Assembly: GCF_963511525.1 (NCBI RefSeq)
Contig: NZ_CAUPIY010000019.1
Coordinates: 1-5,713 of the forward strand
Source of the DNA: Mobiluncus sp963511525
GTDB lineage: Bacteria; Actinomycetota; Actinomycetes; Actinomycetales; Actinomycetaceae
DNA length: 5,713 nucleotides
Direction of reading: 5' to 3'
How positions within the stretch are numbered: position 1 is the first letter of the stretch; the number at the start of each line of letters is the position of its first letter. The notes below the pieces were generated by a model. The model worked only from the letters and a program-made list of their open reading frames with translations. It was not told the DNA's origin and searched no databases. A program made the position numbers and the translations under genes. Positions 1 through 5,659 of this stretch are shown here, piece by piece.

Positions 1-16
1 CCCCCACCCCTGGGGG
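1..16. other. C/G hairpin at window edge
   Basis: Six C/A bases (1-6) pair perfectly with TGGGGG (11-16) around a CCCC loop. It could be the 3' part of a terminator for a gene left of the window. No T-run follows on the plus strand, and the stem may continue beyond the edge, so its role is open. A PmeI-type palindrome GTTTAAAC follows at 26-33. Bases 34-121 show no convincing ARG box. Confidence 0.3.
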
Positions 17-121
17 GCGAAACCCGTTTAAACACCCACCCAACTAGAGAACCCCACCAACACGGTGTAGGTTAGAGGTTACAGAGAGCGAGTTCCAGTT
101 TTATTGGGGGTTGATTTGCCT

Positions 122-625
122 ATGACCGACGACACTTTGCCCCGAGTCGTCCCCTCGAAAGCGACCCGTCACGCCGTGATTTCCCGGCTGCTGCAAGAAA
201 ACGTGATTCGCTCCCAACGGGCTTTGCAGAATCACCTCAACGTCCTGGGCTTCAACGTGACGCAGGCCACTCTCTCGCGAGATTTGGAAGAACTATCAGC
301 CACAAAAATTCGTGACCGTGACGGAAACCTGCATTATTCCCTGGTTCCCACCGAGGGTGCGGCGGAGGGCGCGAAACCGCTAAACGGCAGTCTGGACTAT
401 TGGGTGAAACAGTTTTTGCTGAAATCAACCTGTGTTTGCAATCAAGTCATTTTGCGCACCCACCCGGCGGCGGCCTCCCCTCTGGCGTCCATAGTCGACA
501 AGGAAAACCTTGATGGAGTCCTGGGCACGATAGCGGGGGACAACACCGTCCTGATTATTTGTCGTGACGAAGAATCAGCCCAAGCACTTCACGAACTCCT
601 GCTCTCTATCGCAGGATTGGGATAA
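122..625 (+). CDS. argR: Arginine repressor ArgR
   Basis: This encodes a 167-residue transcription regulator of the ArgR/AhrC family, which forms hexamers, binds L-arginine and binds ARG-box operators. Such proteins repress arginine synthesis and often activate its breakdown. The N-terminal winged helix-turn-helix spans about residues 13-75 and carries the family signature VTQATLSRD (46-54). The C-terminal oligomerisation and arginine-binding domain spans about 90-165 and contains GTIAGDNT (135-142). The family usually has GDDT there, so the second Asp is Asn141. The usual PGAAQ-like stretch reads HPAAAS (114-119). ATG 122 is preferred to an in-frame TTG at 104: it gives a normal family length and has a GGGGG stretch (106-110) upstream, although the 11-nt spacing is long and the ribosome site is weak. 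The linked arcD-arcA-arcB genes make a role in ADI control likely. Confidence 0.93.
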   Translation: MTDDTLPRVVPSKATRHAVISRLLQENVIRSQRALQNHLNVLGFNVTQATLSRDLEELSATKIRDRDGNLHYSLVPTEGAAEGAKPLNGSLDYWVKQFLLKSTCVCNQVILRTHPAAASPLASIVDKENLDGVLGTIAGDNTVLIICRDEESAQALHELLLSIAGLG

Positions 626-733
626 CTTTCCCAGAACCGCAACTTCGCAGCTTATCCTGACTAAACTAGCAGTGAGGCTCGCCAATCAATACCGTGGCTG
701 AGCGTGTTAGCGGACAAGAGGAACCTTAGAACG

Positions 734-1873
734 ATGCAGAAAAACAACTTGAAACTGGTGACAGAGCTGCGCCATGAGCTGCATGCTCACCCCGAAATCT
801 CCGGGCAAGAAGTTGAAACTAAGCGCAGGTTGATGAGCTTTTTAGCCGAACATACCTCCTTTGTCATTCATGATGAAGGCAGTTGGTTTTGGGTCAAGGT
901 TCCGGGAACGGATCCCGCTCAGCCCTCCATCGGTTTTCGTGCAGATTACGATGCACTGCCCATTCCAGAAGATTTGGATTTGCCTTACGCCTCTAAGAAT
1001 CCTGGGGTGTCGCACAAGTGCGGTCATGATGGGCACAGTTCGGCTCTGGCGGGACTGGCTTTGGAGTTGGAAGGGCGCGATGTGCCCTCTGACGTTTATC
1101 TCATCTTTCAGCCGGCCGAAGAAACCGGGGCTGGAGGTTTCCCCAGTTCGCGGCTCATTGAGAGGGAAGCAATCGACCAGATTTACGCTTTCCACAACTG
1201 GAGCGGGATACCTCGCGGCTGCGCGGCTCTGAAACGGGGCGTGTCGCAGTGTGCCTCGCAAGGGCTGAGCCTGGAGTATAAAGGTATCACTACGCACGCC
1301 AGCAACCCGGAAGCGGGGGTGAACCCCAGCGAAACGATTGCCCAGCTGGTTCTTTACGTTATGGATTTGGCGGGCGTGGCGAGACTCGGTAATCGGCATT
1401 CCTGTTTTGAGGGTTTCGTGTTGGCCACGGTGGTGAGCATCGAAGTCGGCCGCAAAGACTTTGGTATTTCGGCGTCCCACGGGGAGCTGAACCTGACTCT
1501 GCGTGCCGAAAACGAATCCGACCTGGCCAAGCTAAAGAGCCTAATCTGTGACGAGGCCTCCCACCTGGCGAAACAGACCTCCCTGCTGCTGTCCATAACC
1601 GACTGCGACGTTTTTCCTGAGACTTGCAACGATGACGCGGCAATAGACCTGGTTGCCGCCGCCGCACAGCGTGCGGGGCTGCCGGTGGTGTACCTGGAAA
1701 AGCCTTACCGAGCTTCGGAAGACTTCGGACATTACTTGAAACTCGCCAGCGGGGCGATGGTCTATATCGGCAACGGGCAAGATTGGCCGCCCCTGCATAC
1801 CTCCGCCTATGACTTCCTGGACAGTAACCTGGAAGTCGCCGTGGATTTGTGGCTATCCATTTTAGGATTTTGA
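734..1873 (+). CDS. M20D family metallo-amidohydrolase
   Basis: This encodes a 379-residue cytoplasmic metal-dependent hydrolase of peptidase family M20, subfamily D, which includes hippurate hydrolases, N-acyl-amino-acid amidohydrolases and plant IAA-amino-acid hydrolases. The expected metal-site residues are present: Cys96 and His98 in CGHDGH (96-101), Glu130 in FQPAEE (125-130), His154 in FHNWSGIPRG, and His355 in PLHTSAYDF. A dimerisation/lid domain lies around 175-290 and includes THAS (His188). ASEDF (327-331) is also typical. ATG 734 is chosen because AAGAGGAA (716-723) lies upstream and the protein then begins close to the usual family N-terminus (LRHELHAHPE). A GTG at 704 would add ten residues but lacks a ribosome site. 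There is no signal peptide. The substrate cannot be read from the sequence. The arginine setting suggests an N-acyl amino acid or small amide, but that is inference. No promoter of its own is evident in 626-733. Confidence 0.88.
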   Translation: MQKNNLKLVTELRHELHAHPEISGQEVETKRRLMSFLAEHTSFVIHDEGSWFWVKVPGTDPAQPSIGFRADYDALPIPEDLDLPYASKNPGVSHKCGHDGHSSALAGLALELEGRDVPSDVYLIFQPAEETGAGGFPSSRLIEREAIDQIYAFHNWSGIPRGCAALKRGVSQCASQGLSLEYKGITTHASNPEAGVNPSETIAQLVLYVMDLAGVARLGNRHSCFEGFVLATVVSIEVGRKDFGISASHGELNLTLRAENESDLAKLKSLICDEASHLAKQTSLLLSITDCDVFPETCNDDAAIDLVAAAAQRAGLPVVYLEKPYRASEDFGHYLKLASGAMVYIGNGQDWPPLHTSAYDFLDSNLEVAVDLWLSILGF

Positions 1874-1898
1874 TATCAAGAAAGGCTTGTATTAAACT
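1870..1898 (+). promoter_or_regulatory. Promoter of tRNA-Arg
   Basis: The -35 hexamer TTGATA (1870-1875) differs from TTGACA at one base. It is followed after 17 bp by TAAACT (1893-1898), which fits the TAnnnT actinobacterial -10 pattern. Transcription would start near 1905, four bases before the mature tRNA. The -35 element overlaps the TGA stop (1871-1873) of the amidohydrolase gene. Confidence 0.6.
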
Positions 1899-1908
1899 GG
1901 TTCGCGAA

Positions 1909-1981
1909 GCGCTCGTAGCTCAATGGATAGAGCATCTGACTACGGATCAGAAGGTTGGGGGTTCGAGTCCCTTCGGGCGCG
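1909..1981 (+). tRNA. tRNA-Arg (anticodon ACG)
   Basis: A complete 73-nt cloverleaf can be drawn. The acceptor arms GCGCTCG (1909-1915) and CGGGCGC (1974-1980) pair with one G-U wobble. The D arm is GCTC/GAGC. The anticodon stem TCTGA/TCAGA encloses the loop CTACGGA, giving anticodon ACG, which would be modified to ICG and read CGU/CGC/CGA. The T arm is GGGGG/CCCTT with two wobble pairs around TTCGAGT. The discriminator base is G1981. CCA is not encoded. The tRNA lies between the hydrolase and arc genes and is probably transcribed alone from the promoter at 1870-1898. Confidence 0.97.
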
Positions 1982-1995
1982 CTACTAAATGATTT

Positions 1996-2021
1996 CCACC
2001 GTCTCGGCGTGGTGTTGTTTT
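1996..2021 (+). terminator. Weak terminator after tRNA-Arg
   Basis: CCAC (1996-1999) can pair with GTGG (2009-2012), with extra CG pairs inside and a small bulge. A T-rich tract follows (2013-2021, TGTTGTTTT). It lies 14 bases after the tRNA, where a terminator is expected. The stem is short, so the call is tentative. Confidence 0.4.
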
Positions 2022-2153
2022 ACCGTTTCCTGATTTTTCAGTCTGTTCGTGTATGTCAATGTCAGTTACGACTGTGCAACCCGTGGTAGAACTTGCCAGG
2101 CACAGACTCAAGAACCCCTCAAAGCCTGACGAAGTGAACAAAAACCCACCCAC

Positions 2154-2186
2154 CTTGTGCAGCCAGAGCCCGGTGCTTGTGCAGCC
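2154..2186. repeat. 11-bp tandem direct repeat upstream of arcD
   Basis: CTTGTGCAGCC occurs at 2154-2164 and again exactly at 2176-2186, a 22-bp period (about two helical turns). A degenerate relative, CTGTGCAACC, lies about 85 bp further upstream. The repeat sits 40-70 bp upstream of the first ARG-box candidate. It could be a binding site for an unidentified regulator or a chance duplication. Confidence 0.5.
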
Positions 2187-2226
2187 TCCCGAAAGCGCGA
2201 CCACCCCAAAACCGCCTACTGTAACA

Positions 2227-2240
2227 TGAAAATATATGCA
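2227..2240. promoter_or_regulatory. ARG box candidate 1 upstream of arcD
   Basis: TGAAAATATATGCA matches the ArgR operator core TGAATWWWWATTCA at 12 of 14 positions. It overlaps a perfect inverted repeat, TGCATT(2237-2242)-N5-AATGCA(2248-2253), whose TGCAT half-sites resemble actinobacterial ARG boxes. It lies in an A+T-rich island inside a G+C-rich stretch. The likely ligand is the ArgR encoded at 122-625. Confidence 0.6.
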
Positions 2241-2281
2241 TTCTCTAAATGCAGAGTACAGGGGGGACAAAGAAGGGTATA

Positions 2282-2295
2282 CGCATAATTATTCA
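2282..2295. promoter_or_regulatory. ARG box candidate 2 upstream of arcD
   Basis: CGCATAATTATTCA matches the ARG-box core TGAATWWWWATTCA at 12 of 14 positions, with all four central W positions satisfied. Its centre is 55 bp from that of box 1. It lies about 56 bp upstream of the transcription start predicted from the -10 at 2333. This is a position more typical of activation than of direct blocking. Confidence 0.6.
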
Positions 2296-2309
2296 AATTC
2301 TGAAATCTC

Positions 2310-2338
2310 TCGATTTACGTGTGAACTGGTAATACAAT
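2310..2338 (+). promoter_or_regulatory. Possible arcD promoter
   Basis: TACAAT (2333-2338) matches the -10 consensus at five of six bases. At 17 bp spacing the -35 position reads TCGATT (2310-2315), a poor match. This would suit an activator-dependent promoter. The predicted start near 2345 leaves a leader of about 105 nt before arcD. Confidence 0.4.
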
Positions 2339-2344
2339 GAATCA

Positions 2345-2422
2345 GTGCGAAAAACAACAGATGTTTTTAGGGCAGTGGCGATGGGGGCGCATACCCCGAG
2401 AGCGCTGTTTTCGAGACCGCAC
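2345..2422 (+). other. Possible folded leader of arcD mRNA
   Basis: Three nested pairings can be drawn: GTGCG (2345-2349) with CGCAC (2418-2422), AACAG (2356-2360) with CTGTT (2405-2409), and GGGG (2383-2386) with CCCC (2394-2397). Together they would fold most of the predicted 5' leader into one long, interrupted hairpin ending 15 nt before the ribosome site. The stems are short and no known riboswitch class is recognised. Confidence 0.3.
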
Positions 2423-2449
2423 ACTTCACTCCATATAGAAGGGTAAAGA

Positions 2450-3973
2450 ATGAGCAACGACAATGCTGTTGCGGAAACAGAGGAAGTTAAACTTCCCCTA
2501 TTCCCGTTGATTGCTTTTGGTATAGGTTCCATGGTTGGTGCTGGTATCTTCGGGATACCGAGCCAGATGGCTGGCAACGCGGCACCGGGGCCGCTGTTAA
2601 TAGGTTGGTTGATTACTGGCATCGGCATGCTGATGCTGGCTTTCGCGTTCCAATCTTTGGCAACGACCCGTCCAGACATCACCGGTGGTGTTTATGGCTA
2701 CGCGCGGGAAGGTCTGGGCAACTTCGGCGGCTTTATGTCAGCCTGGTCATACTGGTTATCGGCTTGGGCCGGCAACCTCTCTTACATTGCCTTTTTCACG
2801 TCAGCTCTAGGCGGATTCGCGGTATTCTCCGGCTTGATGCAAGGAGATTCCGTTTCTATCGCGGGGTTGATTTTCGGTTTGGTCTGCCTGTGGTTGATTC
2901 ACTTCCTGATTTTGGCCGGTATTCGTACCGCTGCGTTTGTGAACACGATTGTTACTGCGGTTAAGATCATTCCGATTGTTGTCTTTATCATCTGTGCTGC
3001 TGTGGCTTTCAAGGTCGGTTTCTTTACGGCTGACTTCTGGGGCAACGTGGTGCAGGTTGGTCCCGAAGGCGAAGAAGCCGGGCTCGGCCCGGTCATGGCT
3101 CAGGTCTCCCACATGATGCTGGTTACGGTCTGGGTGTTCATCGGTATCGAAGGTGCTTCGGTGTACTCCACTCGTGCCAAGAAGTCCAGCGATGTGGCTA
3201 AGGCTACGGTTATCGCTTTCCTTACCGTGCTGGCTTTGTTGGTATTCGTCAACGTCCTGTCCTATGGCTTGATGGCACAGCCCGAGTTGGCTGGGCTCGC
3301 CGATCCGTCCATGGGTGGTGCGATGGCGGCTGCCGTCGGTCCCTGGGGCGCTGGATTCATCAACATTGCAGTGCTGATTTCCGTGGCTGGCGCTATGCTG
3401 ACCTGGGTCATGCTGGCTTCCGAGATTCTGTTCGTGCCGGCAGCTGACCACAACATCATGGCGGCCTTTGGCAAGACGAATCGGAAGGGTTCCCCGACAG
3501 TTTCTCTGTGGGTGACCAACATTGTGTCTTCCATCGTCTACATCATCATGGTTTTGGGCTTTGCCTCGAGCTACACCGACTTGATTACTATCGCGGCTTC
3601 GCTGATTATTCCGTGCTACGTCATTTCCGCCGTTTACCAAATCATTCAGACCAAGAAGGGAAACAACGAAGCGGAAGGCGTGAAGTCGTCTAAAGGCTAC
3701 CGGATGTGCGTTGGCATCATCGCGACTATCTACACAGTGTGGTTGCTGTGGGCTGGCGGCATCGGGCTGCTGTTCCTCAACGGTTTGCTGTGGTTGATTG
3801 GCTCTCCGCTGTATTACAAGGGTCGTAAGGAACAGTATCCTGACCAGCCGGCTTTCCAGGGTAAAGACAAGATTTTCCTGGGCGTGGCCATAGCCTTCAC
3901 AGTACTGCTGATTATCTGGGTCATCGTGTTCAAGGGTGACTTCATCAGCGCTATGTTCTGGAACGGTCTGTAA
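2450..3973 (+). CDS. arcD: Arginine/ornithine antiporter ArcD
   Basis: This encodes a 507-residue inner-membrane antiporter of the APC superfamily (basic amino acid/polyamine antiporter family). It imports arginine in exchange for ornithine made by the ADI pathway. The TM1 substrate motif is clear: GIGSMVGAGIF (24-34). A TM6 region with IGIEGASV (231-238) is followed by the conserved loop STRAKKSSDVAKAT (240-253). About 12-13 hydrophobic segments are visible, for example 18-38, 47-69, 98-125, 134-157, 163-189, 223-237, 253-273, 300-325, 352-372, 377-399, 418-453 and 474-496. AGAAGGG (2437-2443) gives a well-spaced ribosome site for ATG 2450. It is the first gene of the arcD-arcA-arcB cluster and is preceded by ARG-box candidates. 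The related lysine permease or agmatine/putrescine exchanger is possible on family grounds, but the neighbouring deiminase strongly favours arginine/ornithine. Confidence 0.93.
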   Translation: MSNDNAVAETEEVKLPLFPLIAFGIGSMVGAGIFGIPSQMAGNAAPGPLLIGWLITGIGMLMLAFAFQSLATTRPDITGGVYGYAREGLGNFGGFMSAWSYWLSAWAGNLSYIAFFTSALGGFAVFSGLMQGDSVSIAGLIFGLVCLWLIHFLILAGIRTAAFVNTIVTAVKIIPIVVFIICAAVAFKVGFFTADFWGNVVQVGPEGEEAGLGPVMAQVSHMMLVTVWVFIGIEGASVYSTRAKKSSDVAKATVIAFLTVLALLVFVNVLSYGLMAQPELAGLADPSMGGAMAAAVGPWGAGFINIAVLISVAGAMLTWVMLASEILFVPAADHNIMAAFGKTNRKGSPTVSLWVTNIVSSIVYIIMVLGFASSYTDLITIAASLIIPCYVISAVYQIIQTKKGNNEAEGVKSSKGYRMCVGIIATIYTVWLLWAGGIGLLFLNGLLWLIGSPLYYKGRKEQYPDQPAFQGKDKIFLGVAIAFTVLLIIWVIVFKGDFISAMFWNGL

Positions 3974-3999
3974 AGACTACCGACAATTGAATCTTGCGT

Positions 4000-4057
4000 T
4001 TTCTTTGGCGATGGCCCGGTGAGGCCACCCGACCGAATCGAGCCATCGCCAAAGAAA
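4000..4057 (+). repeat. Perfect 16-bp inverted repeat between arcD and arcA
   Basis: The arm at 4000-4015 (TTTCTTTGGCGATGGC) is exactly complementary to 4042-4057 (GCCATCGCCAAAGAAA), with a 26-nt loop holding a small GGTG/CACC hairpin (4018-4029). Two G-U pairs can extend the base. No T-run follows, so it is not a standard terminator. It could stop 3'-exonuclease decay of arcD mRNA, mark a processing site or act as a switch (see the competing copy at 4159-4167). Confidence 0.85.
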
Positions 4058-4070
4058 GTCTCATGAAAAA

Positions 4071-4084
4071 TAACTTCATATTCA
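4071..4084. promoter_or_regulatory. Weak ARG-box-like site upstream of arcA
   Basis: TAACTTCATATTCA matches the ARG-box core at 11 of 14 positions. It overlaps an inverted repeat ATGAA(4063-4067)-N7-TTCAT(4075-4079). No clear promoter lies nearby, so functional binding is uncertain. Confidence 0.25.
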
Positions 4085-4092
4085 CACAGCCT

Positions 4093-4111
4093 GAGGACCA
4101 AAGGGGTCCTC
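4093..4111 (+). other. 7-bp hairpin upstream of arcA
   Basis: GAGGACC (4093-4099) pairs perfectly with GGTCCTC (4105-4111) around a five-base loop. No T-run follows. It lies about 100 nt before the arcA start, between the two segments that could pair if the 4046-4054 arm switched to the downstream copy at 4159-4167. Confidence 0.55.
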
Positions 4112-4212
4112 CCGGCTCGGTTCGTACAGCTGTATCGATGACCAAAAGTCCTTGCGCCCTTTGGCGAACAGCGTGCGTACCAAACCAACGATTACGTTAG
4201 GAAGGAATCAAT

Positions 4213-5466
4213 ATGAACAACAAAGTTGGCGTTTACTCTGAGGCAGGGGTTCTGCGTACTGTGATGGTTTGCAGGCCTGATTTGGCTCATAAGCGACTAA
4301 CTCCCGAAAACTGCTCGGACCTGCTATTCGATGATGTCTTGTGGGTCGAAGAAGCGCAGAAGCACCACGATGACTTCGTGGCTCAGATGAAGGCCCGCGA
4401 CATCGAAGTGCTCGATATGCAGGTCATGCTGGGTGAAATCCTGGATAACAAGGAAGCCCGCAAGTTCATCCTGGATCGCCGTGTCGCTGACGACATGGTT
4501 AACCCCATCGTCGCCAAGGACTTCCGTGATTACTTCACGGAAATGGACTCCAAGGAACTAGCACGATACCTCATCGGCGGTATCAACCTCGACGAGATTC
4601 CCGATGAAGTCGGCGGCGTGTACAAGAAGGCTGTGACCCCTGACGGTTACAACCTGGACGACTGGATCTTCAATCCGCTGCCCAATACCCAGTTCACTCG
4701 TGACAACTCCGCTTGGGTGTTCAATGGTGTGTCCCTGAACCCGATGTACTGGCAGGCCCGCCGTCAGGAGACCCTACTGACCCACGCTATTTACCAGTAC
4801 CACCCGCGTTTCGCTAACGAGGACTTCAACATCTGGTTCGGCGCTGATCCCGACAAGAAGTGGCACCCCAACACCTTCATCGAAGGTGGCGACGTGATGC
4901 CTCTGAAGGACGGCGTGCTGCTGGTCGGCATGGGCGAGCGTACCTCGTTGAACGCCACTACGGAGCTGGCCAAGGAATTGTTCGCCAAGAAGGCTGCTGA
5001 GCGCGTCATCGTGGCGCGTATTCCGCGGACTCGTGCAGCAATGCACCTGGACACCATCTTTACGTTCTGCTCCGAGGACGTCGTGAATGCTTACCTGCCT
5101 TACATCGACAACACCTGGACCTTCTCGCTGCGTCCTGATGAGTCCAAGTCCAGCGGCATTGATATTCGCCGCGATGGCACGAAGCTGGTCGATACCTTGA
5201 ACGAGGCGCTGGGTGTGAAGTTCCATGTCTCCCCCACCGGCGGCGACTACTTCAACGTCGAACGCGAACAGTGGAACGACGCGAACAACACCCTGGCTAT
5301 TGCGCCGGGTGTCGTGATGGGCTACCGCTCCAACATCGAGACCAACAAGAACCTGCGCAATGCTGGTATCGAGGTGCTCGAGATTGACGGCGCCGAACTC
5401 GGCCGTGGCCGCGGTGGTTCGCGCTGCATGAGCTGCCCGATTGCTCGCGACCCGCTCTACAAGTAG
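4213..5466 (+). CDS. arcA: Arginine deiminase ArcA
   Basis: This encodes a 417-residue cytoplasmic arginine deiminase (L-arginine to L-citrulline plus ammonia), the first enzyme of the ADI pathway. The length matches the family (about 410-420). By comparison with the Pseudomonas enzyme the active-site residues are all present: Asp164 in FTRD (161-164), Glu224 in IEGGD (223-227), His278 and Asp280 in MHLD (277-280), and the nucleophile Cys405 in CMSCPI near the C-terminus. NPMYWQARRQETLL is also typical. AGGAAGGA (4199-4206) lies six bases before ATG 4213, a strong ribosome site. Codons strongly favour C-ending choices (AAC, TTC, GAC) and AAG, more so than in argR or the M20 gene, which suggests high expression. 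It probably shares a transcript with arcD and arcB, subject to the structured spacers on both sides. Confidence 0.98.
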   Translation: MNNKVGVYSEAGVLRTVMVCRPDLAHKRLTPENCSDLLFDDVLWVEEAQKHHDDFVAQMKARDIEVLDMQVMLGEILDNKEARKFILDRRVADDMVNPIVAKDFRDYFTEMDSKELARYLIGGINLDEIPDEVGGVYKKAVTPDGYNLDDWIFNPLPNTQFTRDNSAWVFNGVSLNPMYWQARRQETLLTHAIYQYHPRFANEDFNIWFGADPDKKWHPNTFIEGGDVMPLKDGVLLVGMGERTSLNATTELAKELFAKKAAERVIVARIPRTRAAMHLDTIFTFCSEDVVNAYLPYIDNTWTFSLRPDESKSSGIDIRRDGTKLVDTLNEALGVKFHVSPTGGDYFNVEREQWNDANNTLAIAPGVVMGYRSNIETNKNLRNAGIEVLEIDGAELGRGRGGSRCMSCPIARDPLYK

Positions 5467-5493
5467 AGCCACTCGTAAGCGGTTATAAGTTTC

Positions 5494-5550
5494 CCCTCCG
5501 GGCTGCCTCGGAGGTTATCAACGGGGCAGCCCACGGGGGGTATGTTTTTT
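5494..5550 (+). terminator. Terminator-like hairpin between arcA and arcB
   Basis: GGGCTGCCTCG (5500-5510) pairs with CGGGGCAGCCC (5522-5532), 11 bp with one wobble. Past a two-base bulge (5533-5534), CCCTCC (5494-5499) can also pair with GGGGGG (5535-5540), one wobble. TATG and six T (5545-5550) follow directly. This is a good intrinsic terminator shape inside the apparent operon, so it may act as a partial terminator or attenuator that lowers arcB relative to arcA. Confidence 0.65.
5495..5514 (+). other. Alternative hairpin overlapping the arcA-arcB terminator
   Basis: CCTCCG (5495-5500) pairs perfectly with CGGAGG (5509-5514) around an eight-base loop. It uses the left arm of the terminator stem at 5494-5540, so both cannot form at once. 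It could act as an antiterminator or simply as an early folding intermediate. Confidence 0.45.
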
Positions 5551-5594
5551 CTGGCCGGCAGCCGTGACCTTTTCGGTGCGGCACCGGCCAGAAA
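5548..5594 (+). repeat. Perfect 11-bp inverted repeat before arcB
   Basis: TTTCTGGCCGG (5548-5558) is exactly complementary to CCGGCCAGAAA (5584-5594). Inner pairs GCCG (5561-5564)/CGGC (5579-5582) and ACC (5567-5569)/GGT (5575-5577) extend it to a long hairpin with small interruptions. The left arm starts in the T-tract of the preceding terminator-like element, so the two structures are linked. It may stabilise or mark the 5' end of a processed arcB mRNA. Confidence 0.8.
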
Positions 5595-5596
5595 TT

Positions 5597-5613
5597 CGGA
5601 GAGATATTCTCCG
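5597..5613 (+). other. 6-bp hairpin in arcB leader
   Basis: CGGAGA (5597-5602) pairs with TCTCCG (5608-5613) around GATAT. It follows the larger hairpin by two bases and ends 34 nt before the arcB ribosome site. Confidence 0.5.
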
Positions 5614-5659
5614 CACATTACCAATCATTACGAAAACACCAATTTTGAAAGGAAAACCC

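Noticed and set aside
104..121. TTG 104 as argR start
   Set aside because: The upstream ribosome site is poor, and the six extra residues do not match the family. ATG 122 fits better, though the choice is not certain.
842..1480. Long minus-strand frame opposite the M20D gene
   Set aside because: It is a shadow of a strongly supported coding gene, with low-complexity composition and no recognisable motif.
1870..1879. TTGATATCAA palindrome as an FNR/ANR site
   Set aside because: FNR-type sites need TTGAT and ATCAA separated by four bases. Here the halves abut, and the sequence is explained by the stop codon and the -35 element.
1947..2270. Minus-strand frame of 107 codons ending in RPKGLEPPTF
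   Set aside because: Its C-terminus is the reverse complement of the tRNA-Arg 3' half, a well-known source of false protein calls. The rest runs through the regulatory region and resembles no protein family.
1909..2449. tRNA-Arg as an integration site followed by a remnant element
   Set aside because: No second copy of the tRNA 3' end, no integrase fragment and no terminal repeats are visible in the window.
2807..3640. 277-codon minus-strand frame opposite arcD
   Set aside because: It is rich in His, Asn, Arg and Gln, as expected for the complement of a membrane-protein gene, and has no family signature.
4774..5472. 232-codon minus-strand frame opposite arcA
   Set aside because: It is a shadow frame caused by biased third positions in arcA.
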